Part shown: positions 1 to 9,746 of the stretch, piece by piece
Position numbering within the stretch: position 1 is the first letter of the stretch
Layout of the letters: each line of letters opens with the position of its first letter
Assembly (NCBI GenBank): GCA_050744165.1
Contig: JBOGGN010000315.1
Coordinates: forward strand, 1-16,177
Origin: JBOGGN01 sp050744165
GTDB lineage: Bacteria; Actinomycetota; Acidimicrobiia; Acidimicrobiales; Palsa-688
Direction of reading: 5' to 3'
DNA length: 16,177 nucleotides
Position numbers and translations under genes: made by a program
Notes under the pieces: model-generated
The model's database searches: none
What the model was told of the DNA's origin: nothing
What the model saw: only the letters and a program-made list of their open reading frames with translations

Positions 1-99
1 GGTTATCCGACCCCCCCCGGGGTACGGCCGCCACCCGGCGAGGGGCCCGGCCAGTCGAGCGGCCCGAGGGGTCCTACCGGCAATGGAGGTGACGTCTCG

Positions 100-105
100 T
101 AGGCT
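100..105 (+). promoter_or_regulatory. candidate -10 box of the signalling operon
   Basis: TAGGCT fits the actinobacterial TANNNT -10 pattern and lies 45 nt before the first ATG of the operon. That leaves room for a leader of about 40 nt carrying the GGAGGGAG ribosome binding site at 141-148. No convincing -35 hexamer is visible at the expected spacing, so this is a pattern match only. Confidence 0.35.
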
Positions 106-150
106 TCCCGCCGTGCAGGCGAGCAAGTGGCCCGGGGCGAGGAGGGAGCC

Positions 151-1809
151 ATGAGCCCCCAGACGGAGTCCAAGCCCGCCCTGGTAAGCATCGACGACGA
201 TGCCGACGTCTCGCGTGCAGTAGCCCGAGACCTGCGCCGTCGCTATGGAGGCGACTATCGCGTGGTGCGGGCCGAGTCCGGCGCCGAGGGCCTCGACGCG
301 CTTCGGGAGATGAAGTTGCGGGGCGACCAGGTGGCCCTGTTGCTGGCCGACTACCGCATGCCGGAAATGTCCGGCATCGAATTCCTGGAGCAGGCCATGG
401 ACCTCTACCCCAAGGCTCGCCGCCTGCTCCTCACGGCCTACGCCGACACCGCCGCCGCCATCGACGCCATCAACGTGGTCGACCTCGACTACTACCTCAT
501 GAAACCGTGGGACCCGCCCGAGGACAAGTTGTACCCGGTCCTCGACGAGCAGTTGGAGAGCTGGCGCCACGCCGACCACCGAGTCGTCCAAAGCATCAAG
601 GTGGTCGGCCACCGCTGGTCGGCCCGCTCCACCGAGGTGCGGGAGCTCTTGAGCCGCAACCGGGTGCCCTACCGCTGGTACACCTGCGAGGACGCCGAGG
701 GCCAGCAGCTGTTGGCCGCGGCCGGCATCGACGACCGCCACCTTCCAGTCATCGTCACCGCCGAGGGCAAGGTGCTGGTCGAGCCCAGCGACGCCGAGTT
801 GGCCGCCGAGGCCGGTCTCGAGACGACGCCGAGCCAGCCCCTCTACGACCTCGCCGTCATCGGGGGCGGCCCCGCCGGCCTCGGGGCCGCGGTCTACGGG
901 GCGTCCGAGGGCCTGCGCACCGTGATGCTGGAGCGGGTGGCGGCGGGCGGCCAGGCCGGGCAGAGCTCGCGGATCGAGAACTACCTCGGCTTCCCCGATG
1001 GGGTCTCCGGGGCCCAGCTCACCGACCGCGCCCGCCGCCAGGCGCTCAGGTTCGGCGCCGAAATCGTGACCGCCTGCGAGGTGGTGGGCCTCGACGTCAA
1101 CGGCCCGGTGCGCACCGTGCAGCTGGCCGACGGCACCTCGGTCGACGCCAACGCCGTGATCCTGGCCACGGGCGTGTCCTACCGGCAGCTTCCGGCGCCG
1201 GGCCTGGCCGAGCTAACGGGGCGGGGGGTGTACTACGGCTCGTCGATGGGCGAGGCCAAGGCCTGCGCCGGCCAGGACATCTACCTCGTCGGAGGCGCCA
1301 ACTCGGCCGGCCAGGCGGCGGTCTATTTTTCCCGCCACGCCCGCACCGTGACCATCTTGGTGCGCGGCCCCGCCCTCGAGGCCTCGATGTCCTACTACCT
1401 GGTGCAGCAGCTGGGCGCCATCCCCAACGTCGTCGTCCGCACCTGCACCGAGGTTGTGGCCGGCAAGGGCGAGGAGCACCTGGAGCGCCTGACCCTGCGG
1501 GACTCCAAGACGGGCGACACCGAGGTCATCGCCGCCGAGTGGCTGTTCATCTTCATCGGCGCCACCCCCCGCACCGAGTGGCTCGACGGGGTGATCACCC
1601 GCGACGGCTGGGGCTTCGTACCCGCAGGCCCCGACCTGCCGGAGGGCACCTGGGCAGAGGAGCGGGCGCCCTTCCACCTGGAGACCAGCGTGCCCGGCGT
1701 GTTCGTGGCCGGCGACGCTCGGGCCGACTCCGCCAAGCGGGTCGCCTCGGCGGTGGGGGAGGGGGCCATGGCCGTGATGCTGGTGCACCGCTACCTGGAG
1801 ACGCGGTGA
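151..1809 (+). CDS. response-regulator receiver / glutaredoxin-fold / thioredoxin-reductase-like flavoprotein fusion
   Basis: 552 aa. Residues ~10-130 are a CheY-like receiver: acidic cluster D15-D17, phospho-acceptor D67 in ADYRMP, T95 and K118 in KPW. Residues ~150-222 have the beta-alpha-beta layout and cis-proline (LPVIV) of a glutaredoxin-like fold, but WSAR stands where a CPxC active site would be. From ~231 a thioredoxin-reductase-like module follows: FAD loop GGGPAG (238-243), NAD(P)-loop GGANSAG, and the C-terminal FAD motif GD (521-522). At the place of the TrxR redox CxxC is YGSSM (362-366), so neither dithiol centre exists. It probably binds FAD and a pyridine nucleotide in the cytoplasm, with activity set by phosphorylation; the substrate is unknown. 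ATG 151 is chosen over in-frame GTG 127 because GGAGGGAG sits just upstream of it and the receiver starts soon after. The stop overlaps the next start (GTGA). Automatic pipelines would likely call it a fused response regulator/thioredoxin-disulfide reductase; the disulfide reductase part of such a name is not supported by the residues. Confidence 0.9.
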   Translation: MSPQTESKPALVSIDDDADVSRAVARDLRRRYGGDYRVVRAESGAEGLDALREMKLRGDQVALLLADYRMPEMSGIEFLEQAMDLYPKARRLLLTAYADTAAAIDAINVVDLDYYLMKPWDPPEDKLYPVLDEQLESWRHADHRVVQSIKVVGHRWSARSTEVRELLSRNRVPYRWYTCEDAEGQQLLAAAGIDDRHLPVIVTAEGKVLVEPSDAELAAEAGLETTPSQPLYDLAVIGGGPAGLGAAVYGASEGLRTVMLERVAAGGQAGQSSRIENYLGFPDGVSGAQLTDRARRQALRFGAEIVTACEVVGLDVNGPVRTVQLADGTSVDANAVILATGVSYRQLPAPGLAELTGRGVYYGSSMGEAKACAGQDIYLVGGANSAGQAAVYFSRHARTVTILVRGPALEASMSYYLVQQLGAIPNVVVRTCTEVVAGKGEEHLERLTLRDSKTGDTEVIAAEWLFIFIGATPRTEWLDGVITRDGWGFVPAGPDLPEGTWAEERAPFHLETSVPGVFVAGDARADSAKRVASAVGEGAMAVMLVHRYLETR

Positions 1810-3290
1810 GCGCCACAGAGGTGGGAAAAGGCCTCGTCCCCATCGACTCGCCCGCCTCGACGGTGTGCGACATCGATGAGTTACGAACGCTGTTCCTGTT
1901 CGAGAAGCTCAATGACGACCAGCTGGCGTGGCTGTGTCGTCACGGTCATGTGCAGTGGTTCCCGCCCGGCCGGGTGTTCTCCGAGGGCGAGGCGGCCAAG
2001 TATTTCTACGTGTTGCTCGACGGCGCCCTGGTCCAGTCGCGCCGCGTCGGTCAAGACGACGTCGAAGTCAGCCGCACCGACCAGCGCGGGGTCTACACCG
2101 GGGCCTTTCGGTCGTACCTCGGCGACCTGATCCCCCAGACATACTCGGCCTCGGTGCGGGTCACCGTGCCGTCCCGTTTCTTCGTGCTGGAGTCGGAACG
2201 CTTCTCGGAACTGATGCGGGACTGGTTCCCGATGGCGGTTCACCTCCTCGAAGGTTTGTTTCTCGGCATCCAGAACATCCAGATGGTCGTCGGCCAGCGG
2301 GAGCGCCTGCAGGCGCTGGGCTCACTGACGGCCGGGTTGACCCACGAGCTCAACAACCCTGCGGCTGCGGCGGTGCGGGCTACGGCGTCGTTGCGGGAGC
2401 GGGTAAGCAACATGCGCCAGCGCCTGGCGCTCATTGCCGCCGGCCCCTACGACAAGGTCACGCTCGAATCGCTGACCAAGATCCAGACGCTGGCAATGGA
2501 GAAGCTCGCCGACCCGCCGGACCTGACGCCGCTGCAGACCTCGGACCGGGAGGAGGCCATCACCGACTGGCTGGACGACCACGGCATCAACAACGGCTGG
2601 GAGCTGGCGCCCACCTTCGTCCAGATCGGCCTCGACGAGGCCTGCCTCGAGAAGGTGGCAACCGAGGTCAGCGAGGTCATCCTCGAGGACACCCTGCGCT
2701 GGCTGCGCAACATCATCGACATGGAATTGCTGATGGACGAGATCCAGGATTCGACCAACCGCGTATCCAACCTGGTGGGGGCGGCCAAGCAGTATTCGCA
2801 GCTGGACCGGGCGCCATTTCAGACCGTGGATATCCACGACCTGATCACCAGCACCCTCATCATCATGAAACCCAAGTTCGGCGACGGCATCGCCCTGCAC
2901 AAGGAATTCGACCGAGGCCTGCCCCGGATCTCGTGCTACGCGGCCGAGATCAACCAGGTTCTGACCAATCTCATCGACAACGCCGTCCAAGCCATGGACG
3001 GCCGCGGCACCCTGACGGTGCGCACCGACCGCGTCGAGGACCGGCTCCTGATCGAGATCGGCGATACCGGCCCGGGAATTCCCGAGGGGATCCGGTCGCG
3101 GATCTTCGAGCCGTTTTTCACCACCAAGCCGGTGGGCCAGGGCACCGGCCTCGGGCTCGACATCTACTGGCGCATCGTGGTCAACAAGCACCACGGCGAC
3201 CTGAGGTTCGAGTCCGTCCCCGGCGACACCCGCTTCCAGGTGTGGCTGCCCTTCGATCCGCAAGCGAACCCCGAGGAGGGTGCTCCATGA
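1806..3290 (+). CDS. soluble sensor histidine kinase with N-terminal cyclic-nucleotide-binding-type domain
   Basis: 494 aa with GTG start overlapping the upstream stop by 4 nt, implying translational coupling. Residues ~27-150 match a CAP_ED/cNMP-binding beta-roll (PPGRVFSEGE, then FYVLLDGAL). A helical region leads into the H-box LTHELNNP with predicted phospho-acceptor H180. The HATPase_c domain is complete: N-box TNLIDNAVQAM (N388, N392), G1 box GDTGPGIPEG, G2 box GQGTGLGLDI. H180 and the N-box are ~208 residues apart, about 100 more than usual; the extra sequence is helical and acidic. There is no transmembrane segment or signal peptide, so sensing is cytoplasmic. The obvious partner is the receiver fused to the flavoprotein encoded just upstream. 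The true ligand of the cNMP-type domain cannot be read from sequence. Confidence 0.92.
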   Translation: MSATEVGKGLVPIDSPASTVCDIDELRTLFLFEKLNDDQLAWLCRHGHVQWFPPGRVFSEGEAAKYFYVLLDGALVQSRRVGQDDVEVSRTDQRGVYTGAFRSYLGDLIPQTYSASVRVTVPSRFFVLESERFSELMRDWFPMAVHLLEGLFLGIQNIQMVVGQRERLQALGSLTAGLTHELNNPAAAAVRATASLRERVSNMRQRLALIAAGPYDKVTLESLTKIQTLAMEKLADPPDLTPLQTSDREEAITDWLDDHGINNGWELAPTFVQIGLDEACLEKVATEVSEVILEDTLRWLRNIIDMELLMDEIQDSTNRVSNLVGAAKQYSQLDRAPFQTVDIHDLITSTLIIMKPKFGDGIALHKEFDRGLPRISCYAAEINQVLTNLIDNAVQAMDGRGTLTVRTDRVEDRLLIEIGDTGPGIPEGIRSRIFEPFFTTKPVGQGTGLGLDIYWRIVVNKHHGDLRFESVPGDTRFQVWLPFDPQANPEEGAP

Positions 3291-3634
3291 CCGACGTCAC
3301 GGGAATCGACCCCGATGTGCCCCCGAGCGGCACCGGCTGCGTGGAGTGCCTCGACGCCAGCGGGTGGTGGTTCCACCTGCGCCGATGTGCCCTGTGCGGC
3401 CACGTCGGCTGCTGCGACTCCTCCCCGGCCCAGCACGCCTCGGCCCATTCCCGGGCGTCGGGCCACCCGCTGGTGCAGAGCTTCGAGCCGGGCGAGACCT
3501 GGTTCTGGAGCTTCGACACCGAGCAGTTCTACGAGGGGCCGGTGCTCAAGCCGCCGGCGCATCATCCCTCCGATCAGCCGGTGCCCGGGCCCGCCGGGCG
3601 CGTCCCGCGGGACTGGGTGAAACACCTGCACTAG
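3287..3634 (+). CDS. UBP-type zinc-finger protein
   Basis: 115 aa; ATG overlaps the kinase stop (ATGA) and an SD-like GAGGAGGG is at 3273-3280. The protein is almost entirely a zf-UBP domain: C18-x2-C21, C34-x2-C37, C42/C43, H50, H54 and H60, followed by an aromatic FWSF stretch. In eukaryotes this fold binds the C-terminal Gly-Gly of ubiquitin; stand-alone bacterial copies are known as a family but, to my knowledge, their ligand is not settled. There is no signal peptide. Its strict coupling to the kinase and flavoprotein genes suggests a role in the same signalling pathway, perhaps recognising a protein C-terminus. Family call is firm, function unknown. Confidence 0.85.
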   Translation: MTDVTGIDPDVPPSGTGCVECLDASGWWFHLRRCALCGHVGCCDSSPAQHASAHSRASGHPLVQSFEPGETWFWSFDTEQFYEGPVLKPPAHHPSDQPVPGPAGRVPRDWVKHLH

Positions 3635-3689
3635 TGGGCCCGGGGGCCAGGGGCGGCTTCCCTTTACTTAACACTGTTACTTGACAAAA

Positions 3690-3709
3690 CACCGCGGCCG
3701 GCCGCGGTG
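3690..3709 (-). terminator. 20-bp perfect palindrome, likely terminator between convergent genes
   Basis: CACCGCGGCCGGCCGCGGTG equals its own reverse complement, giving a stem of up to 8-10 GC-rich pairs. Read on the minus strand (end of the PadR gene) it is followed by TTTTGTC, a plausible U-tract; read on the plus strand it is followed by ATTTGG, which is weaker. It lies between the converging zinc-finger and PadR genes, so it may serve both directions. The adjoining 3661-3689 is conspicuously AT-rich and holds a smaller palindrome, TAACACTGTTA (3669-3679). Confidence 0.55.
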
Positions 3710-3805
3710 ATTTGGCATCGACGAACGTGAAGGACGAGCTGGCGGTCAACTCGTGGGGCCCCGCCGCCGCCACGCTGTCGGAAGCCAGCCGCTCCACTCG
3801 CTCCG

Positions 3806-4186
3806 CTACGCCGTGCGCCGCTCCCGCGCCTTGGCCCCGGCCGGCTCGAGCCAGCGAAGCCGAGCCGTGAATGCCGACAGCATCCGACTGCTGTCCTCGA
3901 TGGCGCCCGCCCGGGAACGCAGGCTCTCGACGCCTTCGCCATTGATGCAGTACGGCCGGCGAGTCGGCCCTCGATCAGAGATCTCCCACCGGCACTCAAC
4001 CAGACCCTCCCCGGCGAGGGAGCGGAGGGCCCGGTACACAGCGCCGTTGTCGATCGTGTCCAGCCCGAACTCGGCCAACCGCTCGGCCAGCTCGTAGCCA
4101 TGGCCAGGCGACTCGGCGAGCAGCAAGAGGAGGCAGCCCTCCAGGTAGGTCCTCGTTACAAGAATGCGGCCCGTCGCCTCGCTCAT
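3806..4186 (-). CDS. PadR-family transcriptional regulator
   Basis: 126 aa from ATG 4186, chosen because GGGAG precedes it by 6 nt; a longer in-frame start at 4234 would run through the operator. The N-terminal ~80 residues show the PadR winged helix: YLEGCLLLLLAESPGHGYEL, then AVYRALRSLAGEGLVEC with the recognition helix and wing, then RRPYCINGEG. The C-terminal tail (AFTARLRWLEP...) is short, giving the one-helix dimerisation type of small PadR proteins. PadR proteins typically repress their own gene and a neighbouring transporter or enzyme gene and respond to small hydrophobic molecules. Here glgX is divergent, 191 bp away. The ligand is unknown. Confidence 0.88.
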   Translation of the reverse strand: MSEATGRILVTRTYLEGCLLLLLAESPGHGYELAERLAEFGLDTIDNGAVYRALRSLAGEGLVECRWEISDRGPTRRPYCINGEGVESLRSRAGAIEDSSRMLSAFTARLRWLEPAGAKARERRTA

Positions 4187-4205
4187 GGCAGTCTCCCGGT
4201 AACAG

Positions 4206-4223
4206 TTGTGAAATATTTCACAA
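4206..4223. promoter_or_regulatory. 18-bp perfect palindromic operator (probable PadR binding site)
   Basis: TTGTGAAATATTTCACAA is an exact dyad, strikingly AT-rich against its surroundings. It lies 20 bp upstream of the PadR start and just downstream of a TATGCT -10-like box on the same strand, so it should cover the transcription start. This is the layout expected for autorepression. Inference from position and symmetry. Confidence 0.7.
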
Positions 4224-4233
4224 GCCGTGGCCA

Positions 4234-4239
4234 AGCATA
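4234..4239 (-). promoter_or_regulatory. candidate -10 box of the PadR gene
   Basis: Minus-strand TATGCT, about 48 nt upstream of the ATG and 10 bp upstream of the palindromic operator. It matches TANNNT and resembles the TATAAT consensus. No clear -35 is seen. Confidence 0.4.
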
Positions 4240-4264
4240 ACCCGTCCCCGTTTAGCCGTTGACC

Positions 4265-4279
4265 ATTTCACGAATCGTG
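4265..4279. promoter_or_regulatory. second, weaker operator-like dyad
   Basis: ATTTCACGAATCGTG contains the dyad CACGA-A-TCGTG (4269-4279) and repeats the ATTTCAC half-site of the 18-bp palindrome exactly 50 bp further on (4215-4221 versus 4265-4271). Near-integral helical spacing would place both on one DNA face. It may be a secondary site letting PadR act also toward glgX. Speculative. Confidence 0.35.
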
Positions 4280-4362
4280 GGTCGGGTTCGACCGTGGCCG
4301 GCCGATCACAGCCCCGGCTAACCGGCGGAAATGCCCCCGACGCCACCCCCCGCCACCGGGGC

Positions 4363-4368
4363 TAGCCT
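4363..4368 (+). promoter_or_regulatory. -10 box for leaderless glgX transcription
   Basis: TAGCCT (TANNNT) ends 9 nt before the GTG start, so the transcript would begin at or within about 3 nt of the start codon. No Shine-Dalgarno sequence is present in the 25 nt upstream of the GTG, which agrees with leaderless initiation. No -35 match. Confidence 0.55.
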
Positions 4369-4377
4369 CCCCCAAGC

Positions 4378-6534
<2,157 letters not shown>

Positions 6535-7916
6535 GCGATCCCGGCAGCACCGCTAGCAGCAGCACCGCCCCGGCGCCGGCGGTCAGCGCCATGGCGGCGC
6601 CCGTGCCGATGGCCGAGGCCAGCTGCGACTCGAGCACTGCCAGCGGCAGGATGGGAAACAGGGCGGCGAGCGCCTGGGCCGCCCCCGCCCGCTCCGGCAA
6701 GGCGGTAAGCTGCTGGGACTTGGCCAGCGGCCATAGCAGCGTCCACGCGAAGGCCAGCGGGATGCCGACGATGATCCGCCCCACCACCCCGGGCGCCTCC
6801 ACCCACAGCGCGGGCAGCACGACCAAGGCGAAGGCCGCGGCCCGCAGCAGCCACACCGCGTCCCGGCGGGCCAGCCAACCGTCGAGCAGCGCCAGCGCCA
6901 CCAGGTCGACGCCGTGCTCGGCGACGGCCCACAGCGCCACCAGCGGCTGGCTGAGTCCGACGGCGTCGTGCAGCCACACGTACTTGAGCACGAAGGCAGC
7001 CTCGAACAGGTCCAGGCACAACAGCACCGCCAGCCACCGCCGGGCCTCGGCGTGGCGCAGCACGGTGCGGGCGTTGGCGCCGAGTTGGCGCCAACCACCC
7101 TCCTCGGGCGCCTCGCCGGCGGCCGCCACAGGGGTGGGAAAATGCGTGGCCCGTATGGCCACCGCGTAGCCGAACGCACCTGCCCCGAGCGCGACCAAGA
7201 GCAGCCGCCACGACACCCCGCCCGCCTCGGCCAGCGCCACCAGCGCGGGGCCCGACAAGGCTCCCAGGGTGTCGACGAAAGTGGCCCGGCTGAAGGCCCG
7301 CTCCGGGTCGCCGGGGAAGCTCTCGATCACCAGCACGTCGGCGGTCAGGACGAGCGGCCCCGAGCCGATGCCGTAGAGGCCGAAGGCGGCGAGCAGCACC
7401 GCGTACTCCCGGGCCACGCCCATGACCAGCATCGACACGGCCAGCGCGAGAGCACCGGGAAACATGAGGGCTCGCCGGGAGCGCAGGTCGATCCACGCTG
7501 ACGACAGCGGCTCAACGACCAGGGCGGTCCAGTTGCAGGCCTGCAGCAACAGCCCTACCTGGACCAGGCTGAGCCGCCCGACGGCGCGGAAGGTAGGCGC
7601 CAGCACCACCCACGCGCTGGACAGCACTTCGTCGACCATGCGGGCGGTGAAGACCACGGCGACGGCTCGATCGGACACGCCGTCGCGGCGCGCCAAACGG
7701 TCAAGGCGCGTCCAGCGGACGAAACGGGATGAGAACACGGATCTCCTCTTTTTTGGGGGCACGGACCGGACGGGGTCGTGCTCCCAGGGAGGAGGGCGAG
7801 CTCAGTGTCAGAGGAACCCGGGCATCGCCAGTCAGGGTAGAGGTTTTACGAACGTGACAGCGTCCGTTTTCCTGGTGGCTACCTTGAGGTCAATCGGGAC
7901 GACGACCCTCGTTGGT

Positions 7917-9584
7917 ATGTCTCCGCTTCGCCAGCCCGACCCTTTCCCGTTCAGCCGCCGCCGCTTTTTGAAGGGCCTTGGCCTGGGCTCCCTTGCCCTT
8001 GGGGCCGCTCCGCTGCTCGAATCCGGGAGCGCCGCCGCTGCGACCGGCCGCGCCATCAGCCGCCCGACCGGCCCGCTCCTGCTACGCCAGCCGTCGGTCA
8101 TGGGGACGCCGGCACCCGAGCAGCTGCACGTGCAGTACGGCGCCGACGCCTCGACCGAGATCGCCGTCTCGTGGGCCGCGGCCGAGGCGGTGGTCAAGCC
8201 CCAGTTGCGTTTCGGCAAGCTCGCAACCGGCATGGGCAGCACCGTTGACGCCAGGGAGCGGACGTACACCGACGCCATGACAGGCCAGACGGTGTACACG
8301 TACCACGCCGTGCTGGGCGGCCTGGCGCCCGATACGGCATACCAGTACCAGGTATTCCACGCTGGTTCGACGCCGGTGGCGGGCGGGTTTCGACGGCCCC
8401 TCGCAACCGGACCCGGCCGTTCCGCTTCACCAGTTATGGCGACCAGTCGATCCCCGCCCCGGTGGGGCTCGGCCTCGGACCGTCGAGCGCCAACGCGGGC
8501 TACATCGTGCCCGCCATCGAAGCCGCGCAGCCACTGTTCCACCTGATGAACGGCGACCTCTGCTACGCCAACCTGAGCGATGACCCGGTCGACACCTGGT
8601 CCAGCTTCTTCAACAACAACATGGGCTCGGCCGCCTTCCGGCCGTGGATGCCTTGCGCCGGCAACCACGAGAACGAGGTCGGCAACGGGCCCGACGGCTA
8701 CCTCTCCTACCAGACCCGCTTCACGCTGCCCGACAACGGCGAGCCAGCCGCGTGGCAGGGGCAACTGGTACACCTTCGTGGCCGGCAACGTCCAGGTCAT
8801 CTCCTTGAACAACGACGACGTGTGCCTCCAAGACGGGGCCTTCTCCGCCTACCGGCGCGACCACATCGCCAACTACAGCGCCAACGGTGACAACCCGTAT
8901 ATCAGCGGCTACAGCGGCGGCGCTCAGCGGGCGTGGCTGGAGGCCACCCTGAAAGCCGCCCGCGCCAACCCCCAGGTGGAGTGGCTGGTGGTGTGCATGC
9001 ACCAGGTCGCCATGTCCTCGGCCCACTTCAACGGGGCCGACCTCGGCATCAGCCAGCAGTGGATGCCGTTGTTCGACCAGTACGAGGTGGACCTGATCGT
9101 GTCGGGGCACGAGCACCACTACGAGCGGACGTTCCCGGTTCGGGGGACCCTCCCCCAGAACCCCGAGTGGCTGACGCCGGCGCCCCAAGCAGACAACCCG
9201 ACGGCGCTCGACACCAGCCAGGGACTGGTGCACATGATCATTGGCGGCGGCGGCCACCCCGGTTTTACCCCGCCCCAGGATTTCGACTCGCCCCATGACG
9301 GCGTGTTGATCGTCGGCGTCAAGCCTGGCAGCCCCCAGGTGGCGCACGCCAGCATCACCGTCGACGAGCCGGCGCCGTGGTCGGCCTACCGGGACCTGAC
9401 CACGCCCTACGGCTTCGCCACCTTCGACGTCACGCCCAACGCCGGCAACCACATGACCTCGATCAACGTCACCCAGTACGGGGCGGCCGCCGGCTCCGCG
9501 ATGTACCAACCGGTCGACACCTTTACCTTGGTCCGGCCCCAACGCATCGCCGTCGCCTGCCACCGGAGGGCGCTGGCCCTCTGA
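7917..9584 (+). pseudogene. Tat-exported purple-acid-phosphatase-like metallophosphoesterase, two frameshifts
   Basis: The product is spread over three segments. From ATG 7917 a textbook Tat signal (S13-R-R-R-F-L-K19, hydrophobic stretch, Ala-rich end ~42) leads to a fibronectin-III-like N-terminal domain ending ...VAGGFR near 8392. The frame then shifts by -1; the second segment carries FTSYGDQ (8438-8443 for GD), NGDLCYAN and GNHE. After AWQG (~8760) the frame returns and reads NWYTFVAGNVQ, MHQ, GHEHHYER to the stop. All PAP metal-ligand motifs (GD, GDxxY, GNHE, xxH, GHxH) survive in order. The shifts equal one missing base around 8391-8394 and one extra base around 8758-8762 (GGGGC). If real, translation stops early and the gene is dead; if they are assembly errors, this is an intact exported phosphatase of ~555 aa. 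No obvious ribosome binding site. Confidence 0.85.
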
Positions 9585-9651
9585 GGCCGGGGAAACGACC
9601 GGCGGGGCATTTTCCCACCCCCTCTGGGCGCGGTCTTGGGGCAATCTTTGA

Positions 9652-9709
9652 CTCTTGGCACCGCTGGCTGCGGATTACCGTCGAAAGTGGCTCCAAGAGC
9701 ACCAGCGGT
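9652..9709 (+). other. interleaved complementary arms (possible pseudoknot)
   Basis: CTCTTGG (9652-9658), CA, CCGCTGG (9661-9667), a 25-nt spacer, then CCAAGAG (9693-9699), CA, CCAGCGG (9702-9708). The first arm pairs with the third and the second with the fourth (8 pairs counting A9660-T9709). The order A-B-A'-B' cannot form a simple nested hairpin, only a pseudoknot or alternative helices. It lies inside the inverted-repeat element. Confidence 0.45.
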
Positions 9710-9746
9710 ACCCAAGTCGTTGCCCGCGGTACCCCAGTCTTGTCCC
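9705..9746. repeat. tandem 21-bp direct repeat
   Basis: Two adjacent 21-mers, GCGGTACCCAAGTCGTTGCCC and GCGGTACCCCAGTCTTGTCCC written as 20-nt-scale units at 9705-9725 and 9726-9746, match at 17 of 21 positions, with an identical GCGGTACCC start containing the GGTACC dyad. Two helical turns of spacing would suit a protein binding pair; it may equally be a simple duplication inside the element. Confidence 0.5.

Noticed and set aside
507..1805. Long in-frame upstream extension of the kinase reading frame
   Set aside because: Overlaps the flavoprotein gene in another frame and reads as Arg/Gly/Pro-rich nonsense; the kinase starts at the GTGA overlap.
3681..3686. TTGACA as a -35 promoter element
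   Set aside because: No -10 at 16-19 nt; that position is occupied by the GC palindrome.
7131..7146. GTGGGAAAATGCGTGG resembling the end repeat of the 224-bp element
   Set aside because: Only about 10 bases match and it lies inside the MFS coding sequence; no partner nearby.
7739..7762. Upstream GTG start for the MFS gene
   Set aside because: The extra eight codons are the Shine-Dalgarno region itself (AAGAGGAGA).
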